Source: an uncultured Bacteroidales bacterium (GTDB lineage Bacteria > Bacteroidota > Bacteroidia > Bacteroidales > UBA932). From it: 9,510 nucleotides of DNA. This document shows, piece after piece, positions 1-7,076 of this stretch. The stretch is taken from positions 1 to 9,510 of the forward strand of contig CABTXO010000040.1 in NCBI GenBank assembly GCA_902488725.1, written 5' to 3'. How positions within the stretch are numbered: the stretch's first letter is position 1; the number at the start of each line of letters is the position of its first letter. Both the position numbers and the translations under genes were made by a program. The notes under the pieces were generated by a model. The model saw only the letters and a program-made list of their open reading frames with translations, was not told the origin of the DNA and did no database searches.

Positions 1-293
1 CCATCCAGAACACGATTTCGCTGCAGTCGTACATCTCCCTATTCACCTCGACGCTGCTGGCCTTCGGGGTGGTGTTTGAATTCCCGGCCGTGATCGCGGT
101 GCTGTCCAAGATCGGACTCATCACGCGGCAGACACTCATCAAGTACCGCCGCCATGCCGTCGTGATCATCCTGATCATCTCCGCCATCATCACGCCTGCG
201 GATCCGTTCTCGCTCCTGATCGCCGCCGCCCCGCTGTACATCCTGTTCGAGGTGAGCGTCCTGAGCTGCAAGAAAGGAGAGCCTGAAACATGA
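1..293 (+). CDS. tatC: TatC, Sec-independent translocase subunit, C-terminal part
   Basis: This is the 3' end of a gene that begins before the window; the open frame runs from base 3 to a TGA at 291-293 (about 96 residues). TatC is the multispanning inner-membrane receptor of the twin-arginine translocase, which exports folded proteins bearing RR signal peptides. The visible part holds the last three membrane segments: one ending in the TatC-typical GVVFEFP block with its conserved glutamate, one around VVIILIISAIITP, and a final one ending in APLYILFEVSVL. The ITPADPFS loop between the last two corresponds to the conserved TPPD loop of E. coli TatC. The tail after the last helix is very short (SCKKGEPET). 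Its stop codon overlaps the start of the ABC-F gene as ATGA, so the two are probably coupled. No TatA/TatB gene is visible, but upstream sequence is missing. Confidence 0.93.
   Translation, partial: IQNTISLQSYISLFTSTLLAFGVVFEFPAVIAVLSKIGLITRQTLIKYRRHAVVIILIISAIITPADPFSLLIAAAPLYILFEVSVLSCKKGEPET
273..280 (+). promoter_or_regulatory. Shine-Dalgarno-like site for the ABC-F gene
   Basis: AAAGGAGA lies about 9 nt before the ATG at 290, inside the end of tatC. It is the clearest purine-rich ribosome binding site in the window; other starts here have little. Bacteroidota usually do not depend on this motif, so its use is uncertain, but it supports the start at 290 together with the ATGA overlap. 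Confidence 0.4.
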
Positions 294-2221
294 TCTCGAT
301 CAACGGCATCACGGTTGCATTCGGTGGCTTCACCCTCCTGGACAACATCGATTTCCACATCAGCGACGGGGACAAGATCGGCCTCGTCGGCCGGAACGGT
401 GCCGGGAAGTCCACCCTCATGAAGCTGATCTGCGGCGAGCAGCACCCAACCTCCGGGACGATCGACATGCCGCAGCAGCTGAGGATCGGGTATCTACCCC
501 AGATCATGGCCCACCACAAGGGACGTACCGTCATCGAGGAAGCGATGACGGCGTTCGACCGTCTGGCCGCCCTGGAAAAGGAGCTGGCCGGCATCAACGC
601 GGAACTGGCCGTGCGGACGGACTACGAGTCAGCCGGCTACACCGCCCTGATCGCCCGCCTGGGGGAACTGACGGATCTCCTGTCTGTGAGCCAGTCGGAA
701 CCGCCGCTCGTCATGGCCCAGAAGACCTTGCTCGGCCTGGGTTTCAAGGACGAAGATTTCGAGCGGAAGACCGAGACCTTCAGCCAGGGCTGGAACATGC
801 GCATCGAGCTGGCCAAGATCCTGCTCTCGCAGTCCGGGGTGCTCCTGCTCGACGAGCCTACCAACCACCTGGACATCGAATCCATCGAATGGCTGGAAGA
901 CTGCCTGAAGAACTACCGCGGGTCCCTTCTGCTCGTATCCCACGACCGGAAGTTCCTGGACAGCGTCACGAACCGCACCGTGGAGATCATGCTCGGGCAT
1001 ATTCATGACTACAAAGTCCCGTACTCGCGCTACGTCGAACTGCGGAAGGAGCGGCTCGCGCAACAGCAGGCGGCCTGGGAGAACCAGCAGCGGATGATCG
1101 AAAAGACGGAGGATTTCATCGCCCGTTTCCGGTACAAGCCCACCAAGTCCAACCAGGTGCAGTCCCGGATCAAGGCCCTCGAAAAGCTGGACCGGCTGGA
1201 GATCGACGAGACGGACCAGGTCACGCTGACGGTGAAGTTTCCGCCGGCACCCCGTTCCGGGGACGTTGTGTTCAAGGGGAGCGGGCTGACCGTAGGCTAC
1301 CCGCAGAAAGTGGTCTTCACGGATGCGGACGTCGAGATCCGCCGCGGAGAGAAGGTCGCGCTGATCGGCCGGAACGGGGAAGGCAAGACCACCCTGATGC
1401 GGGTGATCGCCGGCGAGTTGAAGCCCTTCGCAGGCGAGGTCAATCCAGGCTACAACGTGTCCATGGGCTATTATGCCCAGAATCAGGAAGATGTGCTGGA
1501 TCGCAGCCTGACGGTCTTCGAGACCCTGGACCGCATCGCGACCGGGGACATCCGAACCCGGCTGCGCGACATCCTCGCGCAGTTCCTCTTCCGCGGGGAG
1601 GACATCGACAAGAAGGTGAGCGTCCTGAGCGGCGGGGAGCGGGCCCGGCTCGGCATGGCCAAGCTCATGCTGCAGCCCTACAACCTGCTGGCCCTGGACG
1701 AGCCGACCAACCACATGGACATCAAGTCCAAGGACATCCTCAAGCAGGCGCTGAAAGCCTACGATGGCACGCTCGTTGTGGTTTCCCACGACCGGGACTT
1801 CCTGGAAGGACTGGTCGACAAGATGTACGAATTCCGGGACGGCAAGGTCCGCGAGCATCTGGGCAGCGTCCAGGATTTCCTGGAGAAACGCAGGCTCGAA
1901 AACCTGCAGGAACTGGAACGGCGGTTCGATGTCCCGAAGCCGGCCGCCGGAACCGCCGGGCAGGTGCGCAAGGAAGAGGCGCAGCGGAATTTCGCCGCTC
2001 GCAAAGAACGCTCCAAGAATGATAGGCAATTGCGAAAACGAATTGATTACCTTGAAAATGCGATTGATAAGTTGGAGGAAAAGATGAAGTCGATCGAAGC
2101 GATCCTCGCACAACCCGGACCGGAGGATGATGTCCTGGAACTGACCCGGACCTACCTGGAATCCAAGCGCGAACTGGATGCCCGCACGAACGAATGGTTT
2201 ACACTGCAAAATGGAATATGA
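290..2221 (+). CDS. ABC-F family ATPase (ribosome-associated type)
   Basis: A 643-residue protein with two ABC ATPase domains in one chain and no membrane segments, which defines the ABC-F class. Characterised members bind the ribosomal E site and act on stalled or antibiotic-bound ribosomes. Domain 1 has Walker A GRNGAGKST (34-42), a signature at 164-168 and Walker B LLLDEPTNHLD with E189. A charged linker (about 240-300, rich in K, R, E and Q) is the ribosome-contacting P-site tRNA interaction motif region. Domain 2 has Walker A GRNGEGKTT (360-368), signature LSGGE (446-450) and Walker B with E471; both domains have the VSHDR switch. A C-terminal coiled coil (about 560-605) is followed by a helical tail. 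Signature 1 reads FSQGW, with Gln replacing the first Gly of SGG. It overlaps tatC and the next gene by ATGA. The exact subfamily (YheS-, YdiF- or Uup-like) and any resistance role cannot be told from sequence alone. Confidence 0.95.
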   Translation: MISINGITVAFGGFTLLDNIDFHISDGDKIGLVGRNGAGKSTLMKLICGEQHPTSGTIDMPQQLRIGYLPQIMAHHKGRTVIEEAMTAFDRLAALEKELAGINAELAVRTDYESAGYTALIARLGELTDLLSVSQSEPPLVMAQKTLLGLGFKDEDFERKTETFSQGWNMRIELAKILLSQSGVLLLDEPTNHLDIESIEWLEDCLKNYRGSLLLVSHDRKFLDSVTNRTVEIMLGHIHDYKVPYSRYVELRKERLAQQQAAWENQQRMIEKTEDFIARFRYKPTKSNQVQSRIKALEKLDRLEIDETDQVTLTVKFPPAPRSGDVVFKGSGLTVGYPQKVVFTDADVEIRRGEKVALIGRNGEGKTTLMRVIAGELKPFAGEVNPGYNVSMGYYAQNQEDVLDRSLTVFETLDRIATGDIRTRLRDILAQFLFRGEDIDKKVSVLSGGERARLGMAKLMLQPYNLLALDEPTNHMDIKSKDILKQALKAYDGTLVVVSHDRDFLEGLVDKMYEFRDGKVREHLGSVQDFLEKRRLENLQELERRFDVPKPAAGTAGQVRKEEAQRNFAARKERSKNDRQLRKRIDYLENAIDKLEEKMKSIEAILAQPGPEDDVLELTRTYLESKRELDARTNEWFTLQNGI

Positions 2222-3108
2222 AAAAATGGATCATCACGGGAGCGCTGCTCCTTTCCGCCGCTGCCGCCTTCGGCCAGACCCGGACCATCGAACATGATTT
2301 TTCCGCCTTCGACGCGGTGGTCGCTTCCCAGGATTTCGCCGTCGCCCTGAACCTGGATTCCTCCTACGGGGCGAAGCTGACGCTGGACGATGCGCTGGAA
2401 GACTTTGTCAAGTGCTACGTCAAAGGCCGCACGCTTTTCATCGAATTGGACTCCAAGGCCGTGCCGAAGGATCTCAAGAAGCAGTACCGCGGCCGGAATG
2501 CCTCCGCACCCGTGCTGAACGTCACGGTGTATGCGCCGAGCCTGAATTCCGTCACGCTGAACGACCAGGCCACGTTTACCTCGCTGGACCGGATTGAAAC
2601 GGACAACTTCAACGTGAACCTGTCCGGCAGTTCCAGCGTGCAGAAGCTTTCGGTCCGCGCCAAGACCGCGACCGTGGTCTGCAGCAAGAAATCCAGCTTG
2701 AAAATGGAACTTTCGGCCGACGAGGTGAGCCTCAAGGCTGCAGACAAAGCAAAAGCCGAGCTGGAGTGCGACGCCCGGCTGCTTTCCGTCGACAATGCGG
2801 GTTCTGCCGCAGTCGCCCTGAAAGGCGATGCCGACGAAGTCGAAGTCACCACCGCGAATTCCGCCGTGCTCAACCTGTCCGGCACTGCCGCGAGCCTGAA
2901 GGTGACCGGCAGCCGCGGCTCTTCGAAGATCGATGCCTCCGGGCTTCCGGTCCGAAACGCCACCGTTACCCTTGCCGGCTCCGAGCTGACGGTCGCTGTG
3001 GATCAAATGCTGGAACTGGACCTCTCCAGGGGAGCGTCCGTCACGTATTCCGGCGATCCCGCGGTCAAGATCGTGCGGATCCAGAACGCCAGCGTGCTTC
3101 GGAAATAG
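2218..3108 (+). CDS. Secreted DUF2807 (GIN domain) adhesin-like protein
   Basis: A 296-residue protein. The start at 2218 is preferred over an in-frame ATG at 2194 because it gives a classic signal peptide (MKK, hydrophobic core around 5-17, then AFGQT) and forms an ATGA overlap with the ABC-F stop. No lipobox cysteine is present, so it is probably periplasmic or released rather than a lipoprotein. The mature part begins RTIEHDFSAFDAVVASQDFAVAL and then consists of repeated short beta strands with Ser-, Ala- and Asp-rich turns (NLSGSSSVQKLSV, LNLSGTAASLKVTGSRGSSKIDASGL). This is the pattern of DUF2807, the 'putative auto-transporter adhesin, head GIN domain' family common in Bacteroidota. These proteins are predicted to fold as a beta-helix; their function is not established. 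Its place between an ABC-F ATPase and a dipeptidase gives no clear role. Family assignment is from remembered sequence pattern. Confidence 0.85.
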   Translation: MKKWIITGALLLSAAAAFGQTRTIEHDFSAFDAVVASQDFAVALNLDSSYGAKLTLDDALEDFVKCYVKGRTLFIELDSKAVPKDLKKQYRGRNASAPVLNVTVYAPSLNSVTLNDQATFTSLDRIETDNFNVNLSGSSSVQKLSVRAKTATVVCSKKSSLKMELSADEVSLKAADKAKAELECDARLLSVDNAGSAAVALKGDADEVEVTTANSAVLNLSGTAASLKVTGSRGSSKIDASGLPVRNATVTLAGSELTVAVDQMLELDLSRGASVTYSGDPAVKIVRIQNASVLRK

Positions 3109-3112
3109 GAAT

Positions 3113-4201
3113 ATGCTGGTACTCGATTCCCACTGCGACCCCCCTTCCCGGCTCATGTGCGGCCGGGACATCGGGCTGGACGATCCCCGCTCCCATGTCG
3201 ACCTGCCGAAATTGAAAGCAGGGGGAGTGGACGCTGCATTTTTCGCCCTCTACACGCCGAAGGAGCAGGAAGCCGACGCCGCAACCCGCTATGCCCTGGA
3301 AATGGCCGGTGCGGTGTTCGATGCACTGGCCGGACATGCCGGGCAGGCTGTCCTCGCGCTGAATCCGCGACAGATCCGGACCAACAAGCGGAAGGGGCTG
3401 GTCTCCATCCTGCTGGGCATGGAAAACGGTTCCCCGATCCAGGAGTCGCTGTCGCTGCTCCGCCTCTTTTACCGGCTGGGCGTCCGGTACATGACTCTTA
3501 CCCACAATGCGGACAACGCCATCGCAGATGCGGCCGCAGAAGGCCGTCGGTGGCACGGGCTGAGTCCCTTCGGCCGGGAAGTAGTCGCGGAGATGAACCG
3601 GATCGGGATGATCGTGGACATCGCCCACGCCTCCGACGAAACCTTCTACGACTGTCTGCGGGTTTCCAAGGCCCCGATCGTGTCCACCCATTCCTGCTGC
3701 AGGGCCCTGGCAGGGCACCGGCGGAACCTTTCCGACGAGATGCTCCGCGCCTTGGCGGATCGTGGCGGGGTGGTCCAGATCAATTTCTATCCGGTCTTCC
3801 TCTCGGATGCCTTCGCGAATGTCCTGCAGTCATCCGGATTGCCGGACAAGGACTGGATCGAGCGGGAATGGATCGCCGACCCGTCCGATCCGGCGAAAAC
3901 CGCGGCGATGCATGCGCTGCAGGATGAATATGCCGCCTTGCCCCGCCCGTCCTGGAAGGTCATCGTTGACCACATCGACCATGCCGTGCAGGTCGCCGGA
4001 ATCGAACACGTCGGGATCGGTTCCGATTTTGACGGGATCGAAGTCACGCCGGAGGGCATGGAAAATGCCGGAAAAATGGGCCGGATCTTCGCGGAAATGC
4101 ATCGAAGGGGCTATTCTGACGCCGCCATCGCGAAGGTTGCCGGCGGAAACTTCCTCCGCGTATTCAAGGATGTGATTTCAAGCGCATCAGCATCTGAATA
4201 A
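3113..4201 (+). CDS. Membrane dipeptidase family M19 (renal dipeptidase-like)
   Basis: A 362-residue zinc-dependent dipeptidase of peptidase family M19, which hydrolyses L,L- and often L,D-dipeptides. The metal and substrate residues can be followed in order: H7 and D9 in DSHCDPP, E104 in GMENGS, H131 in LTHNADN, H172 in DIAHAS, H193 in STHSCC, R204 in the HRRNLSDE segment and D305 in GSDFDG. These match the human enzyme's H20/D22, E125, H152, H198, H219, R230 and D288 by position in the family pattern. There is no signal peptide or anchor, so the enzyme is expected in the cytoplasm, unlike the lipid-anchored animal enzyme. The start lies 4 nt after the DUF2807 stop, and alternative starts would lose the HxD motif. 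Likely roles are turnover of imported peptides or cell-wall-derived dipeptides; the actual substrate is unknown. It is the last gene of the plus-strand run. Confidence 0.93.
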   Translation: MLVLDSHCDPPSRLMCGRDIGLDDPRSHVDLPKLKAGGVDAAFFALYTPKEQEADAATRYALEMAGAVFDALAGHAGQAVLALNPRQIRTNKRKGLVSILLGMENGSPIQESLSLLRLFYRLGVRYMTLTHNADNAIADAAAEGRRWHGLSPFGREVVAEMNRIGMIVDIAHASDETFYDCLRVSKAPIVSTHSCCRALAGHRRNLSDEMLRALADRGGVVQINFYPVFLSDAFANVLQSSGLPDKDWIEREWIADPSDPAKTAAMHALQDEYAALPRPSWKVIVDHIDHAVQVAGIEHVGIGSDFDGIEVTPEGMENAGKMGRIFAEMHRRGYSDAAIAKVAGGNFLRVFKDVISSASASE

Positions 4202-4230
4202 GCGCAACTTATTGTTTACAAAACTGAGCG

Positions 4231-4248
4231 AAACAAAAATGTTTTTTT
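4231..4248 (+). terminator. Possible weak terminator between convergent genes
   Basis: AAACA (4231-4235), an AAAA loop and TGTTT (4240-4244) can pair, followed by four more T to 4248. The stem is short and AT-rich, so it would be weak. A second small dyad, AATAAG-CGCAA-CTTATT (4197-4213), overlaps the dipeptidase stop codon. The convergent arrangement (dipeptidase and cinA) calls for termination here, but no strong GC-rich hairpin is visible in 4202-4279. Confidence 0.3.
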
Positions 4249-4279
4249 ATTGAAACATAATTATTTCGTTCATTTATAT

Positions 4280-5551
4280 TCAATGTTTTCCATCCGAAAG
4301 GATGTATTGTCGAATTGTATCCAGTGCGGCGGCGGAAAAACGCTCGATGTTGCGCAGCCTGTCGTTCTTGTACTGCTTCCGGACGGTCACGGTGCCGTGC
4401 GGACCGCTCACTCCGATCCATACCGTCCCGGCAGGGATGCCTCCGTCGTTCCCGGGACCGGCGACCCCGGTCGTTGCGACGGAATAGGTGCTTCCCGTGA
4501 GCGCCCGGACGCCTTCCGCCATGGCGGACGCCACTTCGCCGCTGACCACGCCGTGCGCCGCGATCAGGGCGGCAGGCACGCTCAGCACCCGTTCCTTGAC
4601 GGGAATGGCGTAGGAAGTGACGGAGCCGAGAAAATATTCGGAAGCGCCCGGGACGGAGGTGAGCAGGTGGGCGATTTCACCGCCCGTGCAGGATTCCGCT
4701 GCGCTGATCGTCCGGCCGGTGCCCCGCAACAGGGCGCCTACGGCGTTCTCCAGGGTGTCGTCGGACCAGGAATAGATCATCGACCCCAGCAGGGGCTCCA
4801 GGCGCGCAAATTCGGCTTCTATGCGCCTTTCTTCCTCCTCCCTGCGCCCGCCGTAGATGGAAAGCCGCAAGCGGACACCCGTGAGCGGGTTCGGCAGGTA
4901 GGCGAGGTGCATGTCTTCCGGCAGGCTGTCTTCCCAGGATTCGATCCGCTTGGAAAGGGCCGATTCCGCCATTCCGAAGCACATGATGCTCTTGTGGTAG
5001 ATGTCCGTAAGCGCATGATGCGCCCGGATGTCCTTCAGGATGTCCGGGATCGCCGCTTCCGTTTCGAAGGGGACGCCCGGCAGGGAATACAGGGTGGCCG
5101 GATGCCCGAAACGGGCTTCCGGAAAGCGTAAAACCATGATGGGGGCGGTTCCCCTGCGGTTCGGGATCACCTCGCAGGTGTCCGGAACCAGGGCCTGGGC
5201 CCGGTTGATGTCCAGCATGTCCAGCCCGCGGGAGTGCAGGATGGAGCGGACGATCTCCAGCTGCTCCGCGTTCTCGACGTAGGTCCGGCTGCCGGAGATC
5301 TCGGCCAGGGCGGCCTTCGTGATGTCGTCCTTCGTCGGACCGAGACCGCCCGTCGTGAGGACGATTTCGTTGCGCCCGAGTTCGCCGAGGAGGTTGTCCA
5401 CGATCTCGCCGTGGTCGTCCCCGACCGACAGCATCCGGGTGACCCGCACACCGGTCTCCTCCAGGGCGGAGGCGATGTGCGAAGAATTGGTGTCGACAAT
5501 CTGACCGATCAGAATCTCGTCACCGATGGTGCAGATGGAAGCGTGTATCAT
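4280..5551 (-). CDS. cinA: CinA, nicotinamide-nucleotide amidohydrolase family
   Basis: A 423-residue two-domain protein. The N-terminal part (about 1-170) is the MoCF-type (molybdopterin-binding-like) COG1058 domain: ICTIGDEILIGQIVDTNS at the start, GGLGPTKDD (68-76) and LPGVPFE (157-163). The C-terminal part (about 260-420) is the PncC amidase domain, with AESCTGG (285-291, containing the expected nucleophilic serine) and TTGVAGPG (360-367) followed by AGTVWIGV. PncC converts NMN to nicotinate mononucleotide in pyridine-nucleotide salvage; in characterised CinA proteins the N-terminal domain has ADP-ribose pyrophosphatase activity. The name comes from its link to competence, which nothing here supports. 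Two starts are possible, 5557 and 5551. I prefer 5551 because it makes an ATGA overlap with the pyrD stop, as at other junctions here, and gives the usual short lead before IGDE. Length is normal for full CinA. Confidence 0.95.
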   Translation of the reverse strand: MIHASICTIGDEILIGQIVDTNSSHIASALEETGVRVTRMLSVGDDHGEIVDNLLGELGRNEIVLTTGGLGPTKDDITKAALAEISGSRTYVENAEQLEIVRSILHSRGLDMLDINRAQALVPDTCEVIPNRRGTAPIMVLRFPEARFGHPATLYSLPGVPFETEAAIPDILKDIRAHHALTDIYHKSIMCFGMAESALSKRIESWEDSLPEDMHLAYLPNPLTGVRLRLSIYGGRREEEERRIEAEFARLEPLLGSMIYSWSDDTLENAVGALLRGTGRTISAAESCTGGEIAHLLTSVPGASEYFLGSVTSYAIPVKERVLSVPAALIAAHGVVSGEVASAMAEGVRALTGSTYSVATTGVAGPGNDGGIPAGTVWIGVSGPHGTVTVRKQYKNDRLRNIERFSAAALDTIRQYILSDGKH

Positions 5552-6615
5552 TTGCATTCTGACGTGTTGATTTCCTTTTTCTTCCTGTTTTCCAGACCCT
5601 TCACAAGCTTCCGGACGACCGAGGGGCCTTCATAGATGAAGCCGGTGTAGATTTCCAGCAGGGAGGCCCCTGCGTCCAGCATCTCCTGAGCCTGTGCCGG
5701 GGTGAAGATGCCCCCGCAGCCCACGATCGGCAGACGCCCTTTCGTGTAGCCGTGAACATGCTTGACCAGTTCCAGGCTTTTCGCGTACAGCGGAGCTCCG
5801 GACAGGCCGCCTTTCCCGATGTGCGCGAGCCGTTCGGAGTGCGTCTGCAGCCCTTCCCGCGACCGGGTCGTGTTGCCGGCAACGATGCCGTCGACGCCCG
5901 ACATCATGCAGTAGTTCAGGATCTCGTCGACCTGCTGGAAGGGCAGGTCCGGGGAAAGTTTCACCAGGATCGGCTTGTAGCGGTCGTAACAGAGCCGGAG
6001 GTTGAGCAGCGGGTCCACGATGTCCGACAGCGAAGTGGCGTCCTGCAGGCCCTGGAGCCCTTCCACGTTGGGGCAGGAGATGTTGATCGTGAACATGTCC
6101 ACGAAGTCGTAGAGCAGGGAAAAGGCCGTTTCGTAGTCTTTCTGGACATCCTCGTCCGACGTGCTGGCCGGGTTCTTGGCGATGCTGGCGGCCAGGATGA
6201 CCTTCGGAGGATCCTGGCTGAGGTGCTCGATTGCATGCCCGATGCCTTTGTTGTTGATGCCCATGCGGTTGATGATCGCCCGGTCCTGCGGCAGCCGGAA
6301 GAGCCGTGGCCTGGGGTTGCCGGGCTGTGCTTTCGGCGTCAGCGAACCGATCTCGACGAAGGAAAAGCCGCACCGGGACAGCTCGTTATAATGGTCTCCG
6401 TTCTTGTCCAGGCCCGCTGCAAGGCCCACGGGATGGGGAAAGCGGAGTCCGAAAAGTTCCCGCTCCAGGAGACCGGTCTTCGGGCGGTACAGCAGCCTGA
6501 GCAGCGTCCCTGCCAGCGGCAGGCGGCGCAGGACGGCAAGGAGCTGCATCGTCACGTTGTGGGCGGTTTCCGGTGACAGTCTGAACAGTAACGGGCGTAT
6601 CAGAAGCTTGTACAT
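5548..6615 (-). CDS. pyrD: Dihydroorotate dehydrogenase, class 2 (quinone)
   Basis: A 355-residue FMN enzyme that oxidises dihydroorotate to orotate in pyrimidine synthesis. The N-terminal extension (about 1-50, with LLIRPLLFRLSPETAHN) is the amphipathic helical region that class 2 enzymes use to sit on the inner membrane and reach quinone. Core motifs in order: LAAGLDKNG (65-73), EIGSLTP (88-94), RPRLFRL, IINRMGINNKG (114-124), the catalytic loop TINISCPN (176-183), GNTT, GGLSGAPL, GCGGI and ASLLEIYTGFIYEGP. At the catalytic base position, Ser175 in E. coli (NISSPN), this protein has Cys181 (NISCPN), as in class 1 enzymes. The stop overlaps the cinA start. No clean TAnnTTTG promoter is seen just upstream; TAATATTG at 6645-6638 is a near match with no good -33, so it may be partly read from the XRE gene 47 nt upstream. 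Confidence 0.95.
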   Translation of the reverse strand: MYKLLIRPLLFRLSPETAHNVTMQLLAVLRRLPLAGTLLRLLYRPKTGLLERELFGLRFPHPVGLAAGLDKNGDHYNELSRCGFSFVEIGSLTPKAQPGNPRPRLFRLPQDRAIINRMGINNKGIGHAIEHLSQDPPKVILAASIAKNPASTSDEDVQKDYETAFSLLYDFVDMFTINISCPNVEGLQGLQDATSLSDIVDPLLNLRLCYDRYKPILVKLSPDLPFQQVDEILNYCMMSGVDGIVAGNTTRSREGLQTHSERLAHIGKGGLSGAPLYAKSLELVKHVHGYTKGRLPIVGCGGIFTPAQAQEMLDAGASLLEIYTGFIYEGPSVVRKLVKGLENRKKKEINTSECK

Positions 6616-6662
6616 TCGAAAATTCGGCTTGACGTTGCAATATTACGCAAAATCCCGCAATT

Positions 6663-7061
6663 TCAGAAGACCTCCCGATAGGTGCCGTTGTCGTAGAACA
6701 CGACGATCTTTGAGATTTTCCGCTCCGATCCTCCGGAGACCGCCTCCGCAGCCTCCTGTACGCCGCTTTCGTCGAACAAAGTCGGCTCCGTCTCCGGGGA
6801 CGTCGACAGGGATTCCGGGTCGGAAGGAAGGTCCTCCCGTTCTCCGTCCTGCCCCTTGTACATCTTGCCCTTTCCGGTGATCAGCCACTCCAGATTCAAG
6901 CTGGGGTAGCGTCTGGCCATGTTTTCGAGGAAATCATAGCCGGGTTTGTTGCGGCCGGACAGGATGTGCGACACGCTTGCACGCGCCACCTGGATGCTGT
7001 CAGCGAATTGCGACTGGGAAATGTTCTCAGCGCCGAGAAACTGCTGTAGACGCTTGTTCAT
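6663..7061 (-). CDS. XRE-family helix-turn-helix regulator
   Basis: A 132-residue DNA-binding protein. The start at 7061 (MNKRLQQFLGAENISQSQF) is chosen over an in-frame ATG at 7112: the extra 17 residues look unlike the family and would be read from the box array that appears to be promoter DNA. The helix-turn-helix covers about residues 5-62, with SQSQFADSIQV (15-25) as the first helix and RASVSHILSGRNKP (27-40) as turn and recognition helix, then LEWLITGKG. Residues 70-113 are an acidic Ser/Pro/Glu linker. The end (115-132, KISKIVVFYDNGTYREVF) is a short conserved tail that I recall on many small Bacteroidota XRE proteins. Its target is not known. The repeated boxes directly upstream suggest it binds its own promoter. 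It lies head to head with queA across a large AT-rich gap and upstream of pyrD-cinA. Confidence 0.9.
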   Translation of the reverse strand: MNKRLQQFLGAENISQSQFADSIQVARASVSHILSGRNKPGYDFLENMARRYPSLNLEWLITGKGKMYKGQDGEREDLPSDPESLSTSPETEPTLFDESGVQEAAEAVSGGSERKISKIVVFYDNGTYREVF

Positions 7062-7076
7062 GGCTTTCCGTTTGTT

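Noticed and set aside
629..2209. Long minus-strand open frame (526 codons) opposite the ABC-F gene
   Set aside because: It lies wholly antisense to a gene with full ABC-F motifs, and its translation is low-complexity L/V/G/H/D-rich, as expected from GC-rich codon shadowing; no family is recognisable.
2152..3171. Minus-strand frame (339 codons) opposite the DUF2807 gene
   Set aside because: Antisense shadow; the plus-strand frame has a signal peptide, coupled start and family pattern, while this one has none.
4250..5131. Plus-strand frame (293 codons) opposite cinA
   Set aside because: Antisense to the conserved CinA domains; composition rich in G, R and D without motifs.
5752..6576. Plus-strand frame (274 codons) opposite pyrD
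   Set aside because: Antisense to conserved PyrD motifs; no recognisable domain.
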